From Haematobia irritans (lineage: Eukaryota; Arthropoda; Insecta; Diptera; Muscidae), in assembly GCF_050003625.1 (NCBI RefSeq), contig NC_134397.1, positions 266,284,070-266,348,069 on the forward strand: DNA of 64,000 nucleotides, read 5' to 3'. Below, piece by piece: positions 9,670 through 22,300 of the stretch (the first letter of the stretch is position 1; every line of letters starts with the position of its first letter). A program made the translations under genes and the position numbers. Under the pieces are notes generated by a model. It was not told the DNA's origin. It saw only the letters and a program-made list of their open reading frames with translations, and did not search any database.

Positions 9670-12600
9670 GTAAGAAGTTATGCTTTGATTAGAAAAATGT
9701 ACTACAGATGGTCAACACCGGTTCAGATGGTCAACACTGGCTTTCATATACAGTCCCCATAAACACCTAAATTATATTGTTTAAGCATTTAAGATGCTAA
9801 AGCTTCAATGCGATATGTTTGAAGTTTGCTATAGTAATTTATTGATTCGCTAAATATGCTTGAATTCACGGATTCCTTGATATTTCCTCCATATCCCAGC
9901 AAAAAATTTGGAAGTTCTTCCAAAGGCACAGCTTTAAAAGCACTTCCAAAAGATGTACTCCCAAAGATGTTCTTTATTTTAACTACACAGGAAGTTCTTT
10001 TAATTCAATTATTTATAACACGCTTTTTTCTTACTTTTAATGGGTCAATTGTTTTTTTTTTTGAAAAATGGTACAAATTATTGAAAATTTCTCGAAAAAA
10101 ATTCTAAATCCACTTAAGAAATATTGCGAATTTTTCGAAATATTTGAATTCAAACGTTTCAACCAAGCGTTAGAATGCATTAAAAATTATAAAAATTTCT
10201 TTTTTGACAAAATATCGCAACATTTTTCAATTCACATCCAAAACACTGATTTCGAATCACAGTGTAAGTGATAGAAATTCAGTGCAACGGCTGTTGATAT
10301 GGTGGAAATCCGTTCTATGACAAACCCATGTTAAATTCATCGCTTCTGCGCCAATTTTGCACTACTTCCGGATGCAAAAAGAACATTTTCACTATTTTTT
10401 GGCGACGCTTTTTTGCTGGGATTGAATATAGTATCTGCATTTTATTTAAGAATCTAAATCGGAGGATCGGTTTATATAGGGTTTGTCTGTGTCAAAACTT
10501 CGGCACGATACCTATATTACAGAAGGATGTAGCATGATTGCAACAGATAGGCGGACATCATTAGATCGCCTTTAAATTTCATCATGACCATGAATATATA
10601 TTTAAAATGGTCGAAAAGCTATATTTTAAAATACTATGGTGTTAAAGTACTATCGTGTTGAGTATAAAAAGGGAGACCTAACAGGTTGGCTGATAAGTCC
10701 CCGGTCTAACAAAGAAAAACACATTTTTGTTGTCAAAATTCGTTTTTATTATTCAACATAGTTCCCTTCAAGAGCGATACAACGATTATAACGACCTTCC
10801 AATTTTTTGATACCATTTTGGTAGTACTCCTTCGGTTTTGCCTCAAAATAGGCCTCAGTTTCGGCGATCGTCTCTTCATTGCAGCCAAATTTTTTCCCTG
10901 CGAGAATCCTTTTTAGGTCTGAGAACAAGAAAAAGTCGCTGGGGCCAGATCTGGAGAATACGGAGGGTGGGGAAGCAATTCGAAGCCCAATTCATGATTT
11001 TTTGCCATCGTTCTCAATGACTTGTGGCACCGTGTGTTGTCTTGGTGGAACAACACTTTTTATACCCTGCTCCACACTGTGGAACAGGGTATTATAAGTT
11101 AGTGCATATGTTTGCAACACCCAGAAGGAGACGAGATAGACACATGGTGTCTTTGGCAAAAATGCTCAGGGTGGGCTCTTGAGTCGATATAGCGATGTCC
11201 GTCTGTCCGTGAACACATTTTTGTAATCAAAGTCTAGGTCGCAGTTTTAGTCCAATCGCCTTCAAATTTGGCACAAGTATGTGTTTTGGCTCAGAATAGA
11301 TCCCTATTGATTTTGGAAGAAATCGGTTCAGATTTAGATATAGCTCCCATATATATATTTCGCCCGATATGGACTTATATGGCCCCAGAAGCCAGAGTTT
11401 TACCCTTATTTTCTTAAAATTTTGCACAAGAAGAACAATTAGTACTATCGTCAAGTGTGCCAAATTTTATTGAAATCGGTTCAGATTTAGATATATCTCC
11501 CATATATATCTTTCGTCCGATATGGACTAATACGGTCCCAGAAGCCAGAGTTTTACCCCAATTTAGTTGAAATTTTGCACAGGGAGTAGAATTAGCATTG
11601 TAGCTACGCGTGCCAAATTTGGTTGAAATCGGTTCAGATTTAGATATATCTCCCATATATAGCTTTCGCCCGATTTACACTCATATGACCACAGAGGCCA
11701 ATTTTTTTACTCCGATTTAGTTGAAATTTTGCACAGGGAGTAGAATTAGCATTGTTGCTATGCGTGCCAAATTTGGTTGAAATCGGTTCAGATTTAGATA
11801 TAGCTCCCATATATATAGCTTTCGCCCGATTTACACTCATATGACCACAGAGGTCAATTTTTAACTCCGATTTAGTTGAAATTTTGCACTGGGATTAGAA
11901 TTAGCATTGTTGCTATGCGTGCCAAATTTGGTTGAAATCGGTTCAGATTTAGATATAGCTCCCATATATATGTTTTTCTGATTTCGACAAAAATGGTCAA
12001 AATACCAACATTTTCCTTGTAAAATCGCCACTGCTTGTACGAAAAGTTGTAAAAATGGCTCTAATTTTCCTAAACTTCTAATACATATATATCGAGCGAT
12101 AAATCATAAATAAACATTTACGAAGTTTCCTTAAAATTGCTTCAGATTTAAATGTTACCCATATTTTTTTACTAACATTGTGTTCCACCCTAGTGCATTA
12201 GCCGACTTAAATTTTGAGTCTATAGATTTTGTAGAAGTCTATCAAATTCTTCCAGATCGAGTGATATTTAAATGTATGTATTTGGGACAAACCTTTATAT
12301 ATAGCCCCCAACACATTTGACGGATGTGATATGGTATCGAAAATCTAGATCCACAAAGTGGTGCAGGGTATAATATAGTCGGCCCCGCCCGACTTTAGAC
12401 TTTCCTTACTTGTTTCTTCTTCATATGGGGCCGTTTTGCCGCGATTTCGACCTTCAAACGCTCCAATAACGCCATATAATAGTCGCTGTTGATGGTTTTT
12501 CCCTTCTCATAATCGATAAATATTATTCCGAGCGCATCCCAAAAAACAGAGGCTATTACTTTGCCAGCGGACTTTTGAGTCTTTCCACGCTTCGGAGACG

Positions 12601-15600
12601 GTTCACCGTTCGTTGGCCGCTCAGCCGACTGTCGATTGGACTTAGGAGTGTAGTGATGGAGCCATGTTTCATCCATTGTCACATATCGACGGAAAAACTC
12701 GGGTGTATTACGAGTTAACAGCTGCAAACACCGCTCAGAATCATGAACACGTTGTTGTTTTTGGCACTCATTTTGGCACAGAGCTTCTGCATATCCAAAA
12801 ATTGATGAATGATATGACCAACATGTTCCTTTGATATCTTTAAGGCCTCTGCATCTCGATCAACTTCATTTTACGGCCATTCAAAATCATTTTGTGGATT
12901 TTTTTGATGTTTTCGTCGGTAACCACCTCTTTTCGGGCGTCCACTGCGTTCACCGTCCTCCGTGCTCATTTCACCACTCTTAAATTTTGCATACCAATCA
13001 ATTATTGTTGATTTCCCTGGGGCAGAGTCCGGAAACTCATTATCAAGCCAAGTTTTTGCTTCCACCGTATTTTTCCCTTCAGAAAACAGTATTTTATCAA
13101 AATACGAAATTCCTTTTTTTCAATTTTTTCACAATAATAAAAGTTGCTTCACAAAAGACGCTCTATCTCACAAACAAATTGACTAACAGACGTCAAATTT
13201 TGACACGAATCATTTGAAGGTTGGTAATATATAAAAATAATATGCATTAAATGCTAGCGACGCCATCTATGTGTCAGACCGGGGACTTATCAGCCAACTT
13301 GTTAGAGAGAGAGAGATATGTTTAATCTACATACAAAAAAAATTTTTTTGTCTTCAATCACGAAATTAATTGATCCAATTTGAATCAATTAAATTTCTAG
13401 TTGAATATTTTTTAAAACTCAATTAAGACTTTTTAATTGGAAATTTAATGGGAAAGAGGGTCACGCGAAGTAATTTACTTCGCCGCTGTCGGTTCTTCAA
13501 TCAAGACAAAAGGCCATGACGAATAGAAAATTTATTGGATTCTGTTTCTGTTCAGTTTGTGGTGAGGGACACTTCGTGTCAGCCACACACTAAATGTGGG
13601 CTTCGGTAAAAGCTTTTCTTCCATACTTCTATTTTTTAAGACTTTACACCATTGCACATTTTAGAATATTCCTAATTATTATTTATTCATTTCCTTTTTA
13701 CAGGGCAGCCGAGATAATATGAGTATCATTATTATAGCCTTTCCTGGAGCACCAAAACCTACCGAAGAAGCCGTGGCCGAGGATAGACGGTTGGATGAAC
13801 AAATTGAAAAAATCGCAAGAGGTTGTTTTAAATCCATTCTCTGTTTTTAAAATTTAATTGTTTATTCTTCATTGTTTTTTTTTTCAAAACTCTTTAGTCG
13901 TTGTTTGAGTTTTTTTTATACCATTCCTCCAAAACCAACATAAAACTAGAGAAATATTAGGCGAGAGCATATATATGTAACCCCAAAAAAGTAATCGTCG
14001 TCGCTCAAACAAATGTTTAAGTAGATAATTATCAATTGAAATATTTACTTAAGCAAAGATTAGCCAAAAAGAAACTTTGTTTTTAGAAAATTTTATTAAT
14101 ATGTGCGTACCTGCTATATGAAATCCAAAAGTATTATTAATTGTATTAGGTCTCCTCATATTGAATTTATGTAGTTCCTTAATTTGTTATACAAAACTTT
14201 CATATGAAATCTATCTCATAGTGTAATTTACCATATTAGATATTATTTAAAAAAGGAGAAGAATATTGTTTCGAGTATTTATCGATAGTTGTTGCTTCGG
14301 TTACGAAATAAATGTAATTTTCTTAAAACTAGTTCCTGCAAGAATTATATATGCATGTTTTCCGTACCAGCAAACAAGTTATTTCCAAAATGTTTAAAAC
14401 CCAAAATGTTAAAGTGCTGAAAAATCGGATCGGATAAAATATATTAATGATTTTTATATATAGAGAATATTATTTGAAGTGAAAATTAAGCCCATCTCTT
14501 GAAGAACATTTTTTTGATGTATTTCCAAATTTTCTGCTGTGGCAATACCCACCACCAATAGTTAGGCATGTAGACCTTTTATGTCTTTCTCTCTATGACT
14601 TTTCGTTGTAAGGTTAATCAATGCCTGTACAACCTTATGGCCATTCCATCAACAAATGGATAAAACCATTTTACCATAGTGGCCTAACTCCTTTTGTCCG
14701 GCTGGTGCTAAAGATTAACTCCATCAGTTCGAAAGGTCAACTCAATTTTCTTGGTTGATATGTATAGTTGTGTGATTTATGGGGGCTACAGATGTTGCAC
14801 CAGTAGCATTATATCGAGTAAAAAAGATTAGAAAATATAAAGGAAGCATATGATAGTTATATTCTCAAAAAAGTTGCTCGAATTCGACTCGTTTAAATTT
14901 TAAAAATTAAACAATAAATTTAAAAATTTATCGAAGTCATTAAGTTGTGACCGAATACTTTTAAAATACAATTAAGATTTTTTCAATACAGAAAAAATTG
15001 TATGTTATTAATTATTACGTTTGTATTTAGATTATAATTTTCTTTTTTTTATGAGATGGATATTATTTTGGGCCTACCAAGTTAGTCTTGTATTTACGCA
15101 ATGCTTCATTAGGAATCTTCTGAATAATTGCAATATTTAGTCGTCAACCTACGGGAAATTAGTGCAAATTGCCACTGACGGACCTATCACAGAACTGGTA
15201 CCTGTGCTCCAGTTAGTTGCAATTTTTAAATAGTCATAATTTATTTATTTCCGTACTCGCTTGATATTAAAATTTTCCAGATCCATTAAGATTTTAATGT
15301 CAAGCATTTTCACATTTAGTAAAATAAAATTATCAGAATAACGTTGGCTGATAAGTCCCCGGTCTAACAAAGAAAAACACATTTTGTTTTGTCAAAATTC
15401 GTTTTTATTATTCAACATAGTTCCCTTCAAGAGCGATACAACGATTATAACGACCTTCCAATTTTTTGATACCATTTTGGTAGTACTCCTTCTGTTTTGC
15501 CTCAAAATAGGCCTCAGTTTCGGCGATCACCTCTTCATTGCAGCCAAATTTTTTCCCTGCGAGAATCCTTTTGAGGTCTGAGAACAAGAAAAAGTCGCTG

Positions 15601-16336
15601 GGGCCTGAATACGGTGGGTGGGGAACCAATTCGAAGCCCAATTCATGAATTTTTGCCATCGTTCTTAATAACTTGTGGCACGGTGCGTTGTCTTGGTGGA
15701 TCAACCCTTTTTTCTTCTTCATATGGGGCCGTTTAGCTGCGATTTCGACCTTCAAACGCTTCAATAACGCCATATAATAGTCACTGTTGATGGTTTTTCC
15801 CTTCTCAAGATAATCGATAAAAATTATTCCATGCGCATCCCAAAAAACAGAGGCCATTACTTTGCCAGCGGACTTTTGAGTCTTTCCACGCTTCGGAGAC
15901 GGTTCACCGGTCGCTGTCCACTCAGCCGACTGTCGATTGGACTCAGGAGTGTAGTGATGAAGCCATGTTTCATCCATTGTCACATATCGACGGAAAAACT
16001 CGGGTGTATTACGAGTTAACAGCTGCAAACACCGCTCAGAATCATCAACACGTTGTTGTTTTTGGTCGAATGTGAGCTCGCGCGGCACCCATTTTGCACA
16101 GAGCTTCCGCATATCCAAATATTGAGAATGATATGACCAACACGTTCCTTTGATATCTTTAAGGCCTCTGCTATCTCGATCAACTTCATTTTACGGTCAT
16201 TATACACTTCACCACTACTGTGGTACAGGGTATAATAAGTTTGTGCATTTGTATGTAACGCCAAGAAATAGTGGTCATAGACCCATCTTTTAGTATACCG
16301 ATCGGCTTAGAATTAAATTCTGAGTCGATTTAGCGA

Positions 16337-16367
<31 letters not shown>

Positions 16368-19300
16368 CTGTATATGTAATTTTGTGCACAAAGTGCAGCT
16401 CGCAATTTAAGTCCGACCGTCCTCAAATTTGGCATAGGGCCGTTTCCTGGGACAGAGATAATCGCTATTGGTTTTGGAAAAAATCGGTTCAGATTTAGAT
16501 ATAGCTGCCATATATATTTATCCCCGATTTGGTCATAGTTAGCGTGTTTATCAACCGATATTCTTGAAATACCGTACATCCAAATATTTTATGAATCTCG
16601 AAAATCTTGCAAAATATCAGCCAAATCGGTTCAGATTTAGATATAGCTCCCATATATACTTTTCGTCCGATTTAGACTCATATGACCACAGAGGCCAAAG
16701 TTTACTACCAATCTTCGTGAAATTTTGCACAGAGGGTACAATTGACATTCTACCAATGCTTGGTAAATTTGATTGAAATCGGTTCAAATTTAGATATAGC
16801 TCCCATATATATCTTTCGTCCGATTTGAACTTATATGGCCACAAAAGCCAGAGTTTTTCCGTGATTTGCTTCAAATTTTGCACTAGGGGTACGTTTAATA
16901 GTATCGTTAAGTGTGTCAACTTTTGTTAAAATCGGTTCAGATTTAGATATAGCTCACATATATATCTTTCGTCCGATTTGGACTTATATGGTCTCAAAAG
17001 CCAGAGTTTTGCCCTGACTTACTTCAAATTTTGCACAAGCGGTACTTTTAACGATACTATATTGTATGTGCCAAATATGGTCAAAATCGATTCAGATTTA
17101 GATATAGATCCCATGTATATCTTTCGTCCGATTTGAACTTATAAGGCAACAAAATCCAGGGTTTTGCCGTGATTTGCTTCAAATTTCGCACAAGCGGTAT
17201 GGCTCCCATATATACGTACACCAGAATTGGGGAATATGGTAGACTGTTACGCATTTTAGATCCATTTTCAATGGAAGTTTCCTCCAATTAACTGGATAGC
17301 GTTAGCCGATTTAAATTTTAATTCTAGAGATTTTGTGGAAGTAAAAAAATTTGTCTCCTTTATATAGCTTCCAGCAAATGTGAAGTAGTTGAGATGGTAA
17401 CACAAATGTTGGCCTACGTAGGGGTGAAGGGTATAATATAGTCGACCCCGCCCGACTTTAGACTTTACTTACTTGTTCAAAATCATTTTGTGGGTTTTTT
17501 TTATGTTTTTGTCGGTAACCACCACTTTCGGGCGTCCACTGCATACCTAACCATTGCACCATCCGTGGTGCAATGGTTAGCTTGCCCGCCTTGCATACAC
17601 AAGGTCGTGGGTTCGATTCCTGCTTCGACCGAACACCAAAAAGTTTTTCAGCGGTGGATTATCCCACCTCAGTAATGCTGGTGACATTTCTGAGGGTTTC
17701 AGAGCTTCTCTAAGTGGTTTCACTGCAATGTGGAACGCCGTTCGGACTCGGCTATAAAAAGGAGGTCCCTTGTCATTGAGCTTAACATGGAATCATACAT
17801 GATCTATGTGAATCGATCTCATATCCCAAAAAGGATACATGTTCAGAACAATAAACTTCTGTACCTTGAACTATAACTGGTGGCACAGACAAAGTACCGC
17901 AAGAACCATAAAAAAATGTACACTTAATTATATCAGAAAAAATATTCTTTAGCTTCAATAACAAAATTAATTGATCGATTTATTTTTAAATTAAAATTTC
18001 TTCAATTACAGAATTCATAACATCCAATTAAAATTTTAATAAATTTGAAGTCAATTAAAATTTTAATTGAAACATATTGTTGATATTTTTTCAGTGTAGG
18101 CCCATTAAACAGAAAACAAACCACAAACTTTAATTCTTACATTTATTAAAAGTCGTTATTCATGTCTTTTTTTATCAGATGACAAAAAAATAGAATTTTT
18201 ATTATTATATTGTGCCAACAATTGAAAGATAATACAACAAAAATATTAAACCAAACAAACGTAATTGCCAAAAATAAAACCAAACACCAATAACACTCAA
18301 TATATGAGTGACTAAGAACTAGATTATCAAACCAAATGTGCAATTTTTAAAATAAAAATCACAATCACTTATATTTAAGATTATAATAAGATAGTGGAAA
18401 TACTTTACAATAGGCGAAACCGAACGAAAAATAACTTAATATTATACAATTTTGTTTTGTTAAAAAAAAATAAATAAATAAATAAACTACCAAAAACAGT
18501 CTAATGTAAAACCTTATGCTCACCTTAGTTTTGTATGATTTAAAACAATTTAAAACTGAAATTAAAGTAAAAACAAAAAAAATTTTTAAAATCAAATTAA
18601 TAACATAATCTATGTGTAATAAGTAGAAAACCAAAACTACACATTAAAAGAAGAATGACTGATCTAGTAATTGTTTCGAAAAAGGGAAATATATTTATAT
18701 ACATATTTGTGAACAATTTATGACATAAAAAAATAACACCAATAACTATATATATGAATCTTTATTATAACAATTGAAATTTCATTATATATAAAAAAAA
18801 ATATCTACATTCATGAGAATACGCAAAACATTTCACTTCCCCATTTCTCTTCTCAAACTTAAAATGAAAATTTAAATGAAAATTATTGAAATTAATAAAA
18901 AAAAACTAATTATAAGTATTTGTGAAACTATTTGTGCCTTTCAAAATGCTTGAGAATCATGGTGTTGTTGTTGTTACTAGAGAAAGTGAATTGTTATGTC
19001 CGAAAGTGAGCATAAGGTATGTTTACAAAATTTCTACATAGATTTACTTTAAACATAAATTTTTATTATTTCTTCTTGATTGTAATGTATGTATATTTAT
19101 TTTGTTAGTAATTATCATAACTTTTCGCCTGCATGCCTACACGAATTATTATTACTTTTTGTATAGAAATATTCCTAACTACACAGTAACTAGTAGAAAA
19201 AATAATTCCAATATCTCTACACACAAAAAATTTTTTTTCTGATTCAATCACGAAATTAATTGATCCAATTAATTTTTAATTGAAATGTCTTCAATCACAG

Positions 19301-22300
19301 AAATGATAGTATCAATTAAAAAATTAATTGAAGGTCAATTAAAAAGTTAATTGATCCAATTAAAAAATTATTTGATACTATTATTTTTGTGATTGATTTT
19401 TGTTTCAATTAAAAAATTTGTTGAATCAATAAAATTTTTGATTGAATATTTTTTAAAACTCAATTAAAATTTTAATTGGAAAAATTTTCGTGAGTTTTTT
19501 TTTTGTGTGTACGATTCATGTGTATATAATGAAGACGACAGAATCAAGTAGTTAAATTATACGTGGTACATAAATGAAAGAGTCCCTAAGTGTACATAAT
19601 ATTACGCGTTTTCATAAAAAATACCAAATTTTTGAGACAATTTTTTATTGTGGTGTTCCGAGCCTTCAAAATTTCTCAAAGATTGCATACACAGAAAAAA
19701 AATCTCGAAAATTTTTCCAATTAAAATCTTAATTGAGTTTTAAAAAATATTCAATCAAAATTTTAATTGAATCAACAAATTTTTTAATTGAAATAAAAAT
19801 CAATCACACAAATTAATAGTATCAATTAATTTTTTAATTGGATCAATTAATTTTTTAATTGACTGTCAATTAAATTTTTAATTTATACTATAATTTCTGT
19901 GATTGAAGACATTGCAATTAAAAAATTAATTGGATCAATTAATTTCGTGATTGAATCAGAAAAAAAAAATTTTGTGTGTACGTAGTACAGCATATTTGTT
20001 ATACGAGGGTTGTCTTTTATATTTCGAAGTTAGAAAACAAAAACAAATATTAATCGTTGAAGAACGCTTTATCTTTTTTTTTCAAAATATTTCACATTAA
20101 GATCTATACACTTTTGCATGCGATTGAACCAATTTAGCCACTCTGATTGTGGTAACTCCAAAGGATGAATTCTGAACGCATCAAGCGCTTCTTCAGGTGT
20201 CGGAAAAACGTAGACTTCTCATTTTATCTTTAGCCTACGGAAATTTATTTGATGCCAAGCCAGGACTATACGTCGAATGACCCATTACGTCGATTTTCTC
20301 GATGTTCTCAAAAATCCAGTTGTTTGAGCTGATTTGTCAGATCCGTTGTGGATGGTTGTTGTTCCTCATTTCTGGGAAGACAACTGGCAAACAAATGGTT
20401 GTGTACCACTCAAAGGTTTCCGGAACAATAACCGATCTTGGACGACCTTCACGAAATTTAATTGTATGGGAGTGAACTACATCCTCGGTTCAATTCACTA
20501 TAGCATCGATAAACACTGGTTCTTCACACGGAGCTTCATCGCCAAAAATTTAATTATACTCATCGATGTAAAGGGTGATTCTTTTGAGGTTAGGATTTTC
20601 ATGCATTAGTATTTGACAGATCACGTGGGATTTCAGACATGGTGTCAAAGAGAAAGATGCTCAGTATGTTTTGACATTTCATCATGAATAGACTTTCTAA
20701 CGAGCAACGCTTGCAAATCATTGAATTTTATTACCAAAATCAGTGTTCGGTTCGAAATGTGTTTCGCGCTTTACGTCCGATTTATGGTCTACATAATCGA
20801 CCAAGTGAGCAAACAATTAATGCGATTGTGACCAAGTTTCGCACTCAGTTTACTTTATTGGACATTAAACCAACCACGCGAATGCGTACAGTGCGTACAG
20901 AAGAGAATATTGCGTCTGTTTCTGAGAGTGTTGCTGAAGACCGTGAAATGTCGATTCGTTCCCGTTCGCAGCAATTGGGTTTGTGTTATTCGACCACATG
21001 GAAGATTTTACGCAAAGATCTTGGTGTAAAACCGTATAAAATACAGCTCGTGCAAGAACTGAAGCCGAACGATCTGCCACAACGTCGAATTTTCAGTGAA
21101 TGGGCCCTAGAAAAGTTGGCAGAAAATCCGCTTTTTTATCGACAAATTTTGTTCAGCGATGAGGCTCATTTCTGGTTGAATGGCTACGTAAATAAGCAAA
21201 ATTGCCGCATTTGGAGTGAAGAGCAACCAGAAGCCGTTCAAGAACTGCCCATGCATCCCGAAAAATGCACTGTTTGGTGTGGTTTGTACGCTGGTGGAAT
21301 CATTGGACCGTATTTTTTCAAAGATGCTGTTGGACGCAACGTTACGGTGAATGGCGATCGCTATCGTTCGATGCTAACAAACTTTTTGTTGCCAAAAATG
21401 GAAGAACTGAACTTGGTTGACATGTGGTTTCAACAAGATGGCGCTACATGCCACACAGCTCGCGATTCTATGGCCATTTTGAGGGAAAACTTCGGAGAAC
21501 AATTCATCTCAAGAAATGGACCGGTAAGTTGGCCACCAAGATCATGCGATTTGACGCCTTTAGACTATTTTTTGTGGGGCTACGTCAAGTCTAAAGTCTA
21601 CAGAAATAAGCCAGCAACTATTCCAGCTTTGGAAGACAACATTTCCGAAGAAATTCGGGCTATTCCGGCCGAAATGCTCGAAAAAGTTGCCCAAAATTGG
21701 ACTTTCCGAATGGACCACCTAAGACGCAGCCGCGGTCAACATTTAAATGAAATTATCTTCAAAAAGTAAATGTCATGGACCAATCTAACGTTTCAAATAA
21801 AGAACCGATGAGATTTTGCAAATTTTATGCGTTTTTTTTTTTTTTAAAAGTTATCAAGCTCTTAACAAATCACCCTTTACTATCGTTGTGTTAATCTAAG
21901 TCGAAAGTCGTATAAAATAATCAAACGATCGTTGTGTTAATCTAAGTCGAAAGTCGTATAAAATAATCGAACGAAAATTTTCACGATTTAATTCATTTTT
22001 TGTTTTGGCACAACACAAATAGCGCTTGTATATCAAAACGTTCAAAGTTCGTATATCCTCGAAAATGTCAAGCTTTGCGATAGAGCTGTCAGTTGGCAGA
22101 TTATCGTATAACACTATTGTTGCCCAATCCTGAAATATAAAAGACAATTCCCATATGTATGGACTTATTATGTATAATTCAATTGTTCTTGTATATACTA
22201 CCCAAAACCTAAATTTTGGCTAAATGTCCAAATGAGCCTCGAACAAATTTTGACAACAATTATTTCGTTTTTGATTTACAAATTTTGAGAAAAGGCCGCA

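Larger units (their letters stand above)
10681..13302 (-). mobile_element. Himar1-like mariner, copy A, split by a family A element
   Basis: Left end ACAGGTTGGCTGATAAG and right end the inverted CAGCCAACTTGT, with TA on both sides. These are the terminal repeats of the irritans mariner subfamily. Without the family A insertion at 11061-12412 it would be about 1.27 kb, the normal mariner length. Confidence 0.88.
15341..17541 (-). mobile_element. Himar1-like mariner, copy B, split by family A and truncated
   Basis: Left end 'acgttggctgataagtcccc' is a slightly damaged irritans-type terminal repeat. Transposase sequence runs to about 16199, is split by the family A element at 16200-17476, and resumes as 'tcaaaatcattttgtgggtt' to about 17540. 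There it is cut off at a SINE and the right terminal repeat is missing. Confidence 0.85.
20005..22150 (-). mobile_element. Decayed mariner element carrying a nested DD41D transposon
   Basis: Inverted ends share TTGTCTTTTATATTTC (20010-20025 and the reverse complement at 22132-22147). On the - strand, 20060-20205 translates to the C-terminus of a mariner transposase ([38 protein letters not shown]). The remainder is frameshifted and internally deleted. The DD41D element interrupts it at a TA at 20569. Confidence 0.75.

Noticed and set aside
9670..9762. Continuation of the alph exon 1 frame (VRSYALIRK...) as coding sequence
   Set aside because: A consensus donor GTAAGA at 9670 and the perfect family continuation GSRDNMS at 13704 show this is intron, though an intron-retaining transcript would add about 30 residues.
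17565..17640. tRNA gene (A and B boxes present)
   Set aside because: The boxes belong to a SINE head; no acceptor stem or full cloverleaf can be formed and the SINE body follows directly.
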